A stretch of DNA of 36,477 bases from an uncultured Adlercreutzia sp. (GCA_947426355.1 CANEDU010000006.1:1-36477); one strand, 5' to 3'. Numbered from the stretch's first letter, positions 1 through 9,726 are shown. A program made the numbers and translations. The notes: generated by a model not told the origin, from the letters alone.

Positions 1-61
1 CCCCCCACCCCCCCCCCCCCCCGCCCCCCACCGGCCCCCCGCCCCACGCGACCCCGCCCAC

Positions 62-523
62 GTCCAGGTGGTTGGTGGGCTCGTCCAGCATGAGCACGTC
101 CCAATCGCCGATGAGCAGGCGAGCCAGATCGACCCGGCGACGCTGGCCGCCGGAAAGCGTGCCCACCGGCGCGTCCCACGGCACATCTTCCAAAAGGCCC
201 GCAATGATGGCGCGGGCGCGCGCGTCGCCGGCCCACTCGTACTCGGGCACGTCCCCCACCACGGCGCGCTCCACCGTGTCCGCATCGCGCAAGTCATCGG
301 TCTGGCCGAGCACGCCCACCGACACACCGCGCGTGCGAATGACGCGCCCGTCGTCCACCTCCACCTCGCCGGCGAGCACCCGCAGAAGCGTCGACTTGCC
401 ATCGCCATTGCGACCCACAATGCCGATGCGGGCGCCCTCGTCCACGCCGAGGGACAAATCGGTGAACACCGTCTTGGTGGGGAATTCCACCCGCACCTTC
501 TCGCAACCGAGGAGAAATGCCAC
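62..523 (-). CDS. ABC-F family ATP-binding protein, C-terminus truncated at window edge
   Basis: My minus-strand translation reads ...RIGIVGRNGDGKSTLLRVLAGEV...GTLSGGQRRRVDLARLLIGDWDVLMLDEPTNHLDV (Walker A, signature LSGGQ, Walker B, ABC-F DEPTNHLD). Probable GTG start at 523. The frame degrades into poly-G before ~60. Confidence 0.8.
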
Positions 524-568
524 AAAGGCCGCCTTTCACTTGCTTTCGCTTTGGGGGCAGATTATACG

Positions 569-1960
569 CTAGCGGATTTTCCAGACCGCCGTGACGAGCA
601 CCACGGCGGCAAAGAGCGTCGAAAGGCCGAAGGCCAGCTGGTAGGGCAACGCGGCGGCCGTGGCGCCGGCATCGGCTGGATCGACCGCGGCGAAGGCGAG
701 ACCCGCCACCGAAACGAGCATCATCATGAGCGCGGTGCCGAACGACGCGCAGGCCTGGCGCGCCGCGGCGAAAAACGCGCTGCCGTCCATAACGATGGCC
801 CGCGGAAGACCGGCCAGGCCGTAGGAGTTCAGCGGGCCCACCAACCCGCTCACACCCACGGCGCGCACCCCCTGCAGCAGCGTGAGCACCCACAGCGGCG
901 TGCCCGGCCCCACGAACATGAACGAAGCAGCGCCAACAGTGAGGAAGAGCGCCGAGACAATGCACACCGCCCGAGCGCCCACCTTGTCCACCAGCACGCC
1001 GGCCAGCGGGTTCACGAACAGCGCCACCGCGGTGGCCGGAATGAACGCGATGCCGGCATCCAAAGGCGTCATGTTGCAGGGGCCCTGGATGAACAGCGGC
1101 AGGATGAGCGTAATGCCCATGAACGAGGCAAACAGGCAGTTCTGGGCCACAAAACCGGCGCGGTAGTGGCGCGATTGGAAAATATCGAGGCAAATGAGGG
1201 GGTTGGCAATCACCCGCTGACGCTGGATGAACATCACGATGAACGCCACGCCGAGCAGCGCCGGCACCCATACCTGGGGCGCTGCTAAGGGCATGGTGGA
1301 AGCGTTCGACACGCCGAGCAGAAAGCCGCCGAAGCCCAGGGTGGACTGCACGAAGGAGGGCATGTCGAACACGGCGCGCGACTCATGGTCGCCGTGGCTC
1401 TTTACCAGGAGGGCCGTAGCTGCGGCCAGCAGCGCGAGCAGCCCCACCAAGATAAGGTAGAAGCTGCGCCAGCCCCACGTGCCGACGAGCGCGCCGCCGA
1501 TGAGCGGACCGATGTTGGGCGCAAATCCCATGGCAATGCCGCCGATGCCCATGGCCGTGCCCGTGCGCTCGCGCGGGAAGCGCGTCATAGCCACCGTTTG
1601 CACGAGCGGCAGCGTGATGCCCGTGGCGATGGCCTGCAGCACGCGGGCCGCGATCAGCAGAGGGAAGTTGAGCGAGAAGAAGCCCGCCGCCGAACCGGCC
1701 AGGTAGAAGCCGAGGGCCAGATACACCAGCCGCTTGAGCGAGAAGCGCTTCGAGAGATAGGTGACCACCGGCACCGTGATGCCCATGACGAGCATGTAAA
1801 CGGTGGTGACCCATTGGCCCTGGGCGGCGTCGATAGCGAAATCGGCGCACACCTCGGTGAGCATGGAGTTCATGACCGTCTGAGTGAGCGATCCTAAGGC
1901 GCAGGTAACAACGACGATGGCGAAGAGGGCATAGGTATGGCCCTTTTCGGAAAGATGCAT
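569..1960 (-). CDS. MFS transporter, DHA2/EmrB-like multidrug efflux permease
   Basis: ORF with many TM helices and MFS motifs (GQWVTTVYMLVMGITVPVVTYLSKRF, GIGGIAMGFAPNIGPLIGG). Start chosen at MHLSEKGHTYALF with GGAGG just upstream rather than the longer ORF to 2059. Confidence 0.85.
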   Translation of the reverse strand: MHLSEKGHTYALFAIVVVTCALGSLTQTVMNSMLTEVCADFAIDAAQGQWVTTVYMLVMGITVPVVTYLSKRFSLKRLVYLALGFYLAGSAAGFFSLNFPLLIAARVLQAIATGITLPLVQTVAMTRFPRERTGTAMGIGGIAMGFAPNIGPLIGGALVGTWGWRSFYLILVGLLALLAAATALLVKSHGDHESRAVFDMPSFVQSTLGFGGFLLGVSNASTMPLAAPQVWVPALLGVAFIVMFIQRQRVIANPLICLDIFQSRHYRAGFVAQNCLFASFMGITLILPLFIQGPCNMTPLDAGIAFIPATAVALFVNPLAGVLVDKVGARAVCIVSALFLTVGAASFMFVGPGTPLWVLTLLQGVRAVGVSGLVGPLNSYGLAGLPRAIVMDGSAFFAAARQACASFGTALMMMLVSVAGLAFAAVDPADAGATAAALPYQLAFGLSTLFAAVVLVTAVWKIR

Positions 1961-2047
1961 GGGAAACCTCCGTACCTTCCTTGAGCATAACGGCGTTCGA
2001 GATTTCGCTCGGGCGCCCTCGACGAGGCACGTTGCTACAAAACGAAC

Positions 2048-2071
2048 GGAAGGGCGCACCGGCGCCCTTCC
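2048..2071 (-). terminator. Rho-independent terminator candidate downstream of pth
   Basis: Inverted repeat ggaagggcgc/gcgcccttcc between the pth 3' end and the MFS gene; T-rich tail on the minus strand. Confidence 0.55.
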
Positions 2072-2102
2072 GCTATTATAACGCTTCCCCTCGGCGTAGC
2101 CG

Positions 2103-2660
2103 TCAGTTGAATCGCTGCTGGGTCTTCTCCAGCCCGTTGTCCATAAGGCACGTCACCGCGCTCGCCCCCTCGGCCACGGCGTGCTCGAAGGCCTCGGCGT
2201 CGTCCTTGCGCGGCTGCGAGAGCACCCAGTCGACCACCGGCTTGCGCCCCGGGGGCCGCCCGATGCCGATGCGCACGCGGTACCAGTCGCGGGTGCCCAG
2301 CTTGTCGCAGATGGAGCGCAGCCCGTTGTGGCCGGCATGACCCCCGCCGAACTTCACGCGGATGGTGCCCGGGTCGATATCCAGCTCGTCGTGGATGACG
2401 ATGAGGTGGTCAGGATCTGCCCCGTAGGTCTTCATGAGCGTCTTCACCGGGCCGCCCGAGGTGTTCATGTAGCTTTGGGGCTTGGCGAGCACCACCTCTT
2501 CCCCGCGCCACTTTCCCTTGGCCGTCAGCGCCCCGCCCTCGGTCTTCCAGTAGCGGCAGCCCAGCTCCTCGGCCAATGCATCCACCGTGTCGAACCCGGC
2601 GTTATGCCGGGTATGCTCGTATTCCCCGCCCGGATTCCCCAGGCCAACGATTAAGTACAT
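2103..2660 (-). CDS. pth: Peptidyl-tRNA hydrolase
   Basis: MYLIVGLGNPGGEYEHTRHNAGFDTVDALAEEL...KPQSYMNTSG...IHDELDIDPG...GGHAGHNGLRSI: full Pth signature. Confidence 0.97.
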   Translation of the reverse strand: MYLIVGLGNPGGEYEHTRHNAGFDTVDALAEELGCRYWKTEGGALTAKGKWRGEEVVLAKPQSYMNTSGGPVKTLMKTYGADPDHLIVIHDELDIDPGTIRVKFGGGHAGHNGLRSICDKLGTRDWYRVRIGIGRPPGRKPVVDWVLSQPRKDDAEAFEHAVAEGASAVTCLMDNGLEKTQQRFN

Positions 2661-3626
2661 TTACTCGAAGAGCTTCCCGATAGAGCCGTTGTTATAGACG
2701 ACGTCGATGGTCTGCGCGAACAGCGGCGCGATGGACAGCACCTTAATCTTGCCCGTCTGGCGCGCCAGCGGCACCGGCACAGCGTTGGTGACCACCACTT
2801 CCTCGATGGGCGAGTTCTCCAAACGCTCGTAAGCCGGACCAGAGAACAGGCCGTGGGTGGCACAGGCGTACACCTCGGCGGCGCCCTTCGCCTTGAGCGT
2901 CTGGGCGGCGGCCACAAGCGAGCCGGCGGTGTCGATCATGTCGTCGTTCAGGATGCAGATCTTGTCGGTAACATCGCCGATCAACGCCGTGATCTCGGCC
3001 TGGTTGTGCTTCGGGCGGTCCTTGTGCATGATGGCGATATCGCAATCGAGCGCCGTGGAGAACTTCTTCGCGGCCTTGGCGCGACCCACATCGGGGGACA
3101 CCACGCAAAGACGATCGTGGTCGAAGCTCTTGTTCTTGAAGTAGTCCACGAAGATGGGCATGGCCGTCATGTGATTCACCGGAATGTCGAAGAAGCCCTG
3201 GATAGCGTCCTGGTGCAAATCGACCGTGATGATGTTGTCGACGCCGGAAGCCGTGATGAGGTCGGCCACGAGCTTCGCCGTGATAGGCTCGCGTGGAGCG
3301 GCCTTGCGGTCCTGGCGAGCGTAGCCGTAATGGGCGATGACCGCCGAGATGGAGCGTGCGCTGGCGCGCTTGGCGGCATCGGCCATGATGAGCAGCTCCA
3401 TGAGGGCGTCGTTCACATCGAAGGTCTCGCTGGCGCACACCGACTGGATGAGGAACACATCGGCGCCGCGAATCGATTCCTGGTAGCGGGCGTAAATCTC
3501 GCCGTTGGCGAACTTCTCGTGCTTGATGTTGCCGAGGCTCACGTTCAAGTACTTCGCGACTTCGTCGGCCAGCTCCGGATTCACCGAGCCGGAGAACACG
3601 GCCATGCGCTTGGTCATCTCGGTCAT
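2661..3626 (-). CDS. prs: Ribose-phosphate pyrophosphokinase
   Basis: MAVFSGSVNPELADEVAKYL...FANGEIYARYQESIRGADVFLIQS...YGYARQDRK...VVSPDVGRAKAAKKF...DDMIDTAGS: PRPP synthetase motifs. Confidence 0.96.
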   Translation of the reverse strand: MTEMTKRMAVFSGSVNPELADEVAKYLNVSLGNIKHEKFANGEIYARYQESIRGADVFLIQSVCASETFDVNDALMELLIMADAAKRASARSISAVIAHYGYARQDRKAAPREPITAKLVADLITASGVDNIITVDLHQDAIQGFFDIPVNHMTAMPIFVDYFKNKSFDHDRLCVVSPDVGRAKAAKKFSTALDCDIAIMHKDRPKHNQAEITALIGDVTDKICILNDDMIDTAGSLVAAAQTLKAKGAAEVYACATHGLFSGPAYERLENSPIEEVVVTNAVPVPLARQTGKIKVLSIAPLFAQTIDVVYNNGSIGKLFE

Positions 3627-3675
3627 GGATGATCGTCCCTTCTGCGACGGGTTTTCAGCTGCGGCTATTGTAGCG

Positions 3676-5052
3676 CTATTTCTTCTTCTCGATGGGATGG
3701 GCCGCCACCCAACCAGCGATCTCGGACTGCTTGGCGCGGCCGAGGGCGAGCGCGCCGGCGCTCACGTCCTTGGTGATGGTGGAGCCGGCGCCGACAAGCG
3801 CACCCGCGCCGATGGTCACGGGGGCCACCATCATGGTGTCGGAGCCGATGAAGGCGCCATCGCCGATGACCGTGGCGTGCTTGTTCGCGCCGTCGTAGTT
3901 GCAGGTGATGGAGCCGGCGCCGATGTTCACGCCCTCGCCGATGGTGGTGTCGCCGATGTAGGAGAGGTGCGGCACCTTCGAGCCCTTGCCCACCGTTGAC
4001 TTCTTGATCTCCACGTGAGTGCCGGCCTTCGCGCCCTCGCACAGGTGCGCCGCCGGGCGCAGATAGGCGCGGGGGCCGCAGGTGGCGCCGTCGTCGATGC
4101 GGGCCTCGATGGCCACGGTCTCGTCGACAACGCAGCCGCATCCGACCTGCGTGTCGGTCAGGCGGCTGTTCGGGCCGATGACGCTGTCCTCGCCGATAGA
4201 GGTGGCGCCCATGAGCATGACCGAGGGCAAAAGCTCCACGTCGGGGGCGATTTTCACCTCGGGGCCGATGAAGGTGGTGGCCGGGTCCCACATGGTCACG
4301 CCGGCGGCCATGTGCGCGTCGTTGATGCGCCGCTGCATGACGGCCGTGGCGTCGGCCAGCTGGCGGCGCGAGTTCACGCCGAGGCACTGCTCGGGGTCGT
4401 CGGTCTTGTAAGCGAGCACGGGACGACCCGCAGCACGGCTGATGGCCAGCACGTCGGTGAGGTAGAACTCACCCTGGGCGTTGTCGGAATCCACCTGCTT
4501 AAGCGCCTCGAAGAGCGCCTTGGCGTCAAAGCAGTAGAAGCCGGAGTTGCACTCGGTGAGAGCCGCCTCCTCGGGGGTGGCGTCCTTCTGCTCCACGATG
4601 CGGGCCACCTCCCCGGCGCTGTCGCGCACGATGCGGCCGTAGCCGAAGGGATTGGCCAGCTCCATGGTGAGCACGACGACGGCGGCGTTGTGCTCCTCGC
4701 GCAGGGCCACCATCTCGGCGATGGTTTCCGGGCGGATGAGCGGCGAGTCGCCGGAAAGCACCACAACGGCACCGTCGAAATCGGCCAGGGCCTCCTGAGC
4801 AGCGAGCACCGCATCGGCCGTGCCGCGCTGGGCCTGCTGCACGACTACATCCGTGTCGTCTTCCACCAGGGGAATCACCTGCTCGCGCATATGCCCCACC
4901 ACGGTAACCACCTCATCGGCGCCGGCGGCCTTGGCCGCCTCCACCACCCACCGCACGAGCGGTCGTCCGAGCACCTCGTGAACCACCTTCGGCTTCTTCG
5001 ACTTCATGCGGGTGCCAGCCCCCGCGGCCAGGATAATCGCAGCAGTTTCCAT
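3676..5052 (-). CDS. glmU: Bifunctional UDP-N-acetylglucosamine pyrophosphorylase / glucosamine-1-phosphate N-acetyltransferase
   Basis: METAAIILAAGAGTRMKSKKPKVVHEVLGRPLVRWVV plus C-terminal left-handed beta-helix hexapeptide repeats and YIGDTTIGEGVNIGAGSITCNYDG. Start chosen at 5052 rather than 5073. Confidence 0.95.
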   Translation of the reverse strand: METAAIILAAGAGTRMKSKKPKVVHEVLGRPLVRWVVEAAKAAGADEVVTVVGHMREQVIPLVEDDTDVVVQQAQRGTADAVLAAQEALADFDGAVVVLSGDSPLIRPETIAEMVALREEHNAAVVVLTMELANPFGYGRIVRDSAGEVARIVEQKDATPEEAALTECNSGFYCFDAKALFEALKQVDSDNAQGEFYLTDVLAISRAAGRPVLAYKTDDPEQCLGVNSRRQLADATAVMQRRINDAHMAAGVTMWDPATTFIGPEVKIAPDVELLPSVMLMGATSIGEDSVIGPNSRLTDTQVGCGCVVDETVAIEARIDDGATCGPRAYLRPAAHLCEGAKAGTHVEIKKSTVGKGSKVPHLSYIGDTTIGEGVNIGAGSITCNYDGANKHATVIGDGAFIGSDTMMVAPVTIGAGALVGAGSTITKDVSAGALALGRAKQSEIAGWVAAHPIEKKK

Positions 5053-5131
5053 GAAACGCCCTTCTATAGCCACTTGCGCGCCCCAAGGCGCCAGATTCCA
5101 GTTGGTCTAGTATAGCGCAAGAGCAACCCTT

Positions 5132-7960
5132 CTACCTGAAGCGCTTCAGCAGCAGCGAATTGCTCACGACGCTCACGCTGGAAAGGGCCATGGCGGCGCC
5201 GGCGAGGGCCGGGGCGAGGATGCCCGCGGCGGCGAGCGGAATCATGATGCAGTTGTAGATGAGCGCCCAGAACAGGTTCTGCTTGATCTTGCGCATCGTG
5301 GCCTTCGACAGGCGCAAGGCCACAACGAAATCAGACAGGCGGTTGCGCATGAGCACCACGCTTCCGGCATCCAAGGCCACATCGGTACCCGAGGCGAGCG
5401 CCACGCCGATGTCGGCGGCGGCGAGTGCCGGGGCGTCGTTGATGCCGTCGCCCACAAAGGCCACGATGCTCTTCGATGTCGCAGCCGCATCCTGTGCCAC
5501 CTCGGCCGGGGAAACCAGCGGCAACGGCTGAACGGGCGCGTCGGCCATAGGGTCGGGCGAGGCAGTCATCAAGGGGTCTGCGAGAGCCTCTTCGATGACT
5601 CGCTCATTTTCCCTTTGCGCGCTATCCGCCTGCTCACTGGCGGCCTTGATCAGGGCAACGTCCGCCGCGCCCTTTACCGCCCGCACGCAATCGGCCTTTT
5701 CGAGCGGCTTCACGCCAGCGAAGACGTGCTCGGGGGCGATGCCCACTTCCTGGGCGATGGTGCGAGCCGTAGGCGCCGCGTCGCCGGTAACCATGTACGC
5801 AGTCACGCCATAGGTTTGCGCCAGCTCGCGCACGGTGGCAGCGGCATCGGGTTTCGGCTCGTCGCGGAACTGGATGCGGCCGACCGGCTGGCCATCGATG
5901 CTCACGAGCGAGCCGGACGCGCCTTGGGCACCGTCAGCCTTCCCCACGCCAATGAACACCTCGCGGCCTTCCGCCACGCCGCGCACACCCTCGCCCACGA
6001 GCGCCTCGAAAGCGCTCGCCTCGGGCAGCGGCGCCAGACCGCGCTGCTCGGCATAGGCCACGACGGCCCGGGCCAAGGGGTGCTCGCTTTTCGCCTCGAC
6101 AGCCGCGGCCAGGCGCAGGGCCTCATCGGGTACGTCGCAGGCTACCACCGTCGGCTCGCCCACGGTGAGCGTACCCGTCTTATCGAACACGGCGGCCGAG
6201 AGGCCACCCATGGTCTCCAGCACCGTGCCGTCTTTGATGAGCACGCCGAGCTGCGCGCCCTTCCCCATACCGACGGTAAGCGCCGTGGGCGTGGCCAGGC
6301 CAAGAGCGCAGGGGCACGCCACGCAGATGACCGCGATGGCCGGCATGAGCGCCGACACGAGACGCGCGCTTTCGTCGGCAGCAGGCACCACGAAGAACCA
6401 CACGCAGAACACCACGAGCGCAATGATGAGAATGGCCGGCACGAACACCGCCGCAATGCGGTCGGCGATGCGCTGGATGGGGGCCTTGGTGCCCTGGGCG
6501 TCTTCCACGGCCCGCACGATGCGGGCCAAAGTAGAGTCAGCGCCCACGCGCAGCGCGCGCACCGTCACCGCGCCGGTCGTGTTCTGGGTGCCGCCCGTGA
6601 CCGCATCGCCCGCTACCTTCACCACGGGCACCGTCTCGCCCGTGAGCATGGACTCGTCCACTTCCGTGGAGCCTTCCACCACCACCCCATCGACGGGCAT
6701 CTTCTCGCCGGGACGCACGCGCACGGTATCGCCAGCCACCACCTGGGCAAGGGGTACCTCGCGCTCCTTGCCACCGCGCATTACGCGCGCCGTGGGCGGC
6801 GTGAGGTTCATGAGCGACTCGATGGCCTGGTTCGTGGCCCCCTTCGCGCGGCTTTCCAGCATCTTGCCCAAAAGCACGAAGGTGATGAGCATAGCGCAGG
6901 TTTCGAAATAGGGCATGCCGTCGTTGATGGCGAGCGACTCATGGCCTGTCCAGTCGCCGCGGAAGACCGGCAGAAAGGTAATCCACAGCGAGAAGAGAAA
7001 CGCGATGGTGGTGCCGAGCGCCACGAGCACGTCCATATTCGCCGAGCCGCCCTTGAGCGACCCCCACGCGCCCCGGTAGAAGCGGGCGCCGCAGCCGAAC
7101 TGCACGGGCGCGGTGAGCGCCAGTAGCAGGATGTTCGCGGCGAACATGGCCTGCACGTGGGTCGGCTCGGGCACGAACAGCCCTGCGAGGGCAGCGCCCA
7201 CCCCCATATGCCAGCCGGGAATCATGCCGATGGCCACGATGGCGACCGTGAGCACGGCCGCTATCCCGAACACCTTGCGATCGCGCTTGGCCCGGGCGGC
7301 CTCGCGGGCGCGGCGCTTCTCGTCCACCAAAGGAGCATCGTCGGGGATGATTTCGGCCGCGAAGGCCAGGCTGTCGAACACGGCGAGCATGTCGTCCACA
7401 CTGGCTTGAGCCGGGTCGAAGACCACTTTGCCCGTGTTGTTGGCCAGATTCACCGCCACATCGACAACGCCGGGGGTTTTGCGGTAGTGGCTCTCGATAG
7501 AGGCGGCGCAGTTCGCGCAGTGCATACCCTCGATGGCCAGGCGGATGGAAGCGCTGCGGGGCCCATCTGCCGCGGGATCGGCCTCGTACGCTGAAACGCT
7601 GCCCGAAGCCATGGCTTCGTCGGACGATGACTCCGAGGAAGCCTCCTTCACGCCGCCATCGCACGCCTGCGCCTTTTCTGCGTCCTTCTTGGCCTTCTCC
7701 GCCGCATCGGCGGCTATCTCGGCCGCAAAGGGATGTTCGCCCTCATCCGGCATGACCGCCACCTTGAAGTTGGTGTCATCCAGGGCATGCAGAAGGTCGT
7801 CGAGCGTCACGCGGCTTGGGTCGTACGTCACGTCGACGCGCTGCCCATCTAAATCGACGGCCACCGAGGCCACGCCCGAAAGGTCTTCGTAATGCCGCGT
7901 CACATTCGCCACGCACTTCTCGCAGTGCATGACCGCCACGGCCAAACGCTGGGTTTCCAT
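5132..7960 (-). CDS. copA: Copper-translocating P1B-type ATPase with two N-terminal HMA domains
   Basis: Two CxxC HMA motifs ([20 protein letters not shown]), [12 protein letters not shown] membrane motif, [23 protein letters not shown]. Confidence 0.95.
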   Translation of the reverse strand: METQRLAVAVMHCEKCVANVTRHYEDLSGVASVAVDLDGQRVDVTYDPSRVTLDDLLHALDDTNFKVAVMPDEGEHPFAAEIAADAAEKAKKDAEKAQACDGGVKEASSESSSDEAMASGSVSAYEADPAADGPRSASIRLAIEGMHCANCAASIESHYRKTPGVVDVAVNLANNTGKVVFDPAQASVDDMLAVFDSLAFAAEIIPDDAPLVDEKRRAREAARAKRDRKVFGIAAVLTVAIVAIGMIPGWHMGVGAALAGLFVPEPTHVQAMFAANILLLALTAPVQFGCGARFYRGAWGSLKGGSANMDVLVALGTTIAFLFSLWITFLPVFRGDWTGHESLAINDGMPYFETCAMLITFVLLGKMLESRAKGATNQAIESLMNLTPPTARVMRGGKEREVPLAQVVAGDTVRVRPGEKMPVDGVVVEGSTEVDESMLTGETVPVVKVAGDAVTGGTQNTTGAVTVRALRVGADSTLARIVRAVEDAQGTKAPIQRIADRIAAVFVPAILIIALVVFCVWFFVVPAADESARLVSALMPAIAVICVACPCALGLATPTALTVGMGKGAQLGVLIKDGTVLETMGGLSAAVFDKTGTLTVGEPTVVACDVPDEALRLAAAVEAKSEHPLARAVVAYAEQRGLAPLPEASAFEALVGEGVRGVAEGREVFIGVGKADGAQGASGSLVSIDGQPVGRIQFRDEPKPDAAATVRELAQTYGVTAYMVTGDAAPTARTIAQEVGIAPEHVFAGVKPLEKADCVRAVKGAADVALIKAASEQADSAQRENERVIEEALADPLMTASPDPMADAPVQPLPLVSPAEVAQDAAATSKSIVAFVGDGINDAPALAAADIGVALASGTDVALDAGSVVLMRNRLSDFVVALRLSKATMRKIKQNLFWALIYNCIMIPLAAAGILAPALAGAAMALSSVSVVSNSLLLKRFR

Positions 7961-7974
7961 AGATGCTCCCGTCT

Positions 7975-8364
7975 TTATAGAAAGCGACGCATAAGCGTCA
8001 TCACTTCATCGACCACCTCATCGTTGCCGTCGCGAATCTCCTCCACGACGCAGGTGCGCATGTGCTCCCGAAAAAGCATCTCGGAGACGCGGCGCACGGC
8101 CGATTCGGCGGCGGCCAGCTGGGTGAGCACGTCGCCGCAGTAGCGGTTGTCCTCGATCATGGCCTTCACGCCGTTCAGCTGTCCGATGGCCCGGTTGAGC
8201 CGCCGCGTCACATCGGCCTGCAGCTCCTCCGAGCGCGGCGTGTGCTTATGCCGGCAAGCGCATCCGGAAGCCTCCGCGTTCTTAGAGGCCCTCGCGATAT
8301 CCGCGCGCTCTTTTTCCGTTTCCATGTCCATCTCCGTTTCGCCCGCTTGCGCTTCCGCCTTCAT
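7975..8364 (-). CDS. csoR: CsoR/FrmR family metal-sensing transcriptional repressor
   Basis: [51 protein letters not shown]: Cys-His-Cys CsoR-type ligand set; 14 bp upstream of copA on the same strand. The true start may be an internal Met at 8325, which has GGAG 6 nt upstream. Confidence 0.88.
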   Translation of the reverse strand: MKAEAQAGETEMDMETEKERADIARASKNAEASGCACRHKHTPRSEELQADVTRRLNRAIGQLNGVKAMIEDNRYCGDVLTQLAAAESAVRRVSEMLFREHMRTCVVEEIRDGNDEVVDEVMTLMRRFL

Positions 8365-8523
8365 GTCCCAGGGCGCTTCGCCCCCATTTCCGAGGGTATT
8401 TCAACCGCATTCCATGGTCGTTTCGCCCGCATTTCCAGAGCTACTTCGCCCGCATTTCCGAGGGCATTTCAACCGCATTTCCAGAGCCGCTTCGCCCCCA
8501 TTTCCGAGGGCGCTTCGACCAAT
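8362..8523 (-). repeat. Degenerate 23-bp tandem array (seven ATG-bearing units) between the csoR promoter and csoR
   Basis: Minus-strand units of type cgaagcgcccTcGGaaATGggggcgaagc; ATGs at 8501, 8478, 8455, 8432, 8410, 8387, 8364 (spacing 23,23,23,22,23,23). Confidence 0.9.
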
Positions 8524-8551
8524 CACGCTTTCTTGTGCGCGCGTTTCGTTC

Positions 8552-8581
8552 TTTATACCCCCAGGGGGTATTTTTTGTCAA
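8552..8581 (-). promoter_or_regulatory. csoR-copA promoter with embedded CsoR operator
   Basis: Minus strand TTGACA (8576-8581) - 18 bp - TATAAA (8552-8557). The perfect palindrome atacccccAgggggtat (8555-8571) overlaps the spacer and matches the known GC-rich CsoR operator type. Confidence 0.85.
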
Positions 8582-8615
8582 GCATCAGGCCTTTGACATA
8601 AAAAGTAGTCCGCGA

Positions 8616-8778
8616 TGGCAGAAAATGACGTTTCGAGGCGCAGTCAGAGAGCCTTTCCTTAACCGTCAGTGACGATTTCCGAGATATCGAAGCCCGCTCT
8701 CGCCGAATTGCGGCCCGAACACCCCCGGTATAAGCCGGCCGCGTCGCACGCTGCGCCTCCAATCGACATTTTCTGCCA
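8616..8778. repeat. MITE-like element A with ~28-bp inverted termini
   Basis: Left tggcagaaaatgacgtttcgaggcgcag (8616-8643); right end reverse complement tggcagaaaatgtcgattggaggcgcag (8751-8778); 3 mismatches in 28. Confidence 0.75.
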
Positions 8779-8868
8779 CCGCCGCTTCGAAAAGGAGCAG
8801 AGCACCCGTCCAAAACCAATTGCGACCCCCAAAGCCAAAACCCCCCGGCCCCCCCAAAACAAAAAAAA

Positions 8869-8892
8869 CGCCCGCAGCCGAAGCTGCGGGCG
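8869..8892 (-). terminator. Rho-independent terminator of acpP
   Basis: Minus strand cgcccgcagcttcggctgcgggcg followed by TTTTTTTT. Confidence 0.85.
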
Positions 8893-8919
8893 CATTGCGC
8901 GAGAGAATGTCTCGGTGGC

Positions 8920-9138
8920 TTACAGCGAATCGATGTAAGCGACCAGGTCGCCGACGGTGGTCAGGCCCTCGGGCTCGCCGAAGTCAACCTCGCAGGCCTC
9001 CTCCAAATCGCAGATGAGCTCCACCATATCCAGCGAGTCGATGCCGAGAGACTCAAAGGTAGCCTCGGGGGTGACGGTAGCGGGATCGATGTCGAGATTG
9101 CTCTCGAGAACGGTGGCGATGGTGTCGATGGTGGCCAT
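8920..9138 (-). CDS. acpP: Acyl carrier protein
   Basis: ATFESLGIDSLDMVELICDLEEACEVDF with the DSLD phosphopantetheine site. Confidence 0.95.
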   Translation of the reverse strand: MATIDTIATVLESNLDIDPATVTPEATFESLGIDSLDMVELICDLEEACEVDFGEPEGLTTVGDLVAYIDSL

Positions 9139-9141
9139 GGA

Positions 9142-9726
9142 CTAGTCCTCCTTTTGCTTGAGCAGGCCGTAACCGCCGTCGTCGCGGCGGTACAGAACGT
9201 GCACCTTGTTGGTGTCACGATCAGTGTACGCGAAAAAGTCGTGGCCGAGCAAATCGATTTCCACGAGCGCCTCTTCCTCGGTCATCGGCGTGAACTCGAT
9301 CTCCTTGGTACGGACGATCTCGTCCTCGGCCAGCTCGTCCATCAGGCGATCGAGGTCGAGCTCGGTCTCGGGGTGGGCATCCTCGTGAGCGTAGTCGACG
9401 ATGCGCTCGGTGGCGCGGACGCGCTTGTCGAGGACGCGAGTCTTGTACTTGCGCAGCTGACGGGCAACCTTGGCGGCGGCCACGTCGATAGCGGCGTACA
9501 TGTCCTCCTCGCTCTCCTCAACGCGAACGATGTGCCCCTTCACGCGAACGGTGACTTCGCAGATGGCCGGCAGCGGGTTGGCCGGGTTCTTCTCGGTGTA
9601 CAGAACAATTTCCGTGGAGACGGTGTCAGCGTCCACAGCCTTAATCGCGTTGCCGACCTTCTCCTCAGCGTACTGACGAAGGGCGTCGGTGACGGGCATT
9701 TTGCGTCCGGACACGGTGATCGTCAT
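9142..9726 (-). CDS. hpf: Ribosome hibernation-promoting factor (long form)
   Basis: MTITVSGRKMPVTDALRQYAEEKVGNAIKAV...; C-terminal domain EEALVEIDLLGHDFFAYTDRDTNKVHVLYRRDDGGYGLL. Start at 9726 with upstream SD. Confidence 0.92.
   Translation of the reverse strand: MTITVSGRKMPVTDALRQYAEEKVGNAIKAVDADTVSTEIVLYTEKNPANPLPAICEVTVRVKGHIVRVEESEEDMYAAIDVAAAKVARQLRKYKTRVLDKRVRATERIVDYAHEDAHPETELDLDRLMDELAEDEIVRTKEIEFTPMTEEEALVEIDLLGHDFFAYTDRDTNKVHVLYRRDDGGYGLLKQKED

Noticed and set aside
5615-7126. 503-aa plus-strand ORF opposite copA
   Set aside because: Antisense shadow of copA with no domain signature.
8362-8523. CRISPR-like array
   Set aside because: Units are directly adjacent 23-mers with no unique spacers and no cas genes; it is a tandem repeat, not CRISPR.
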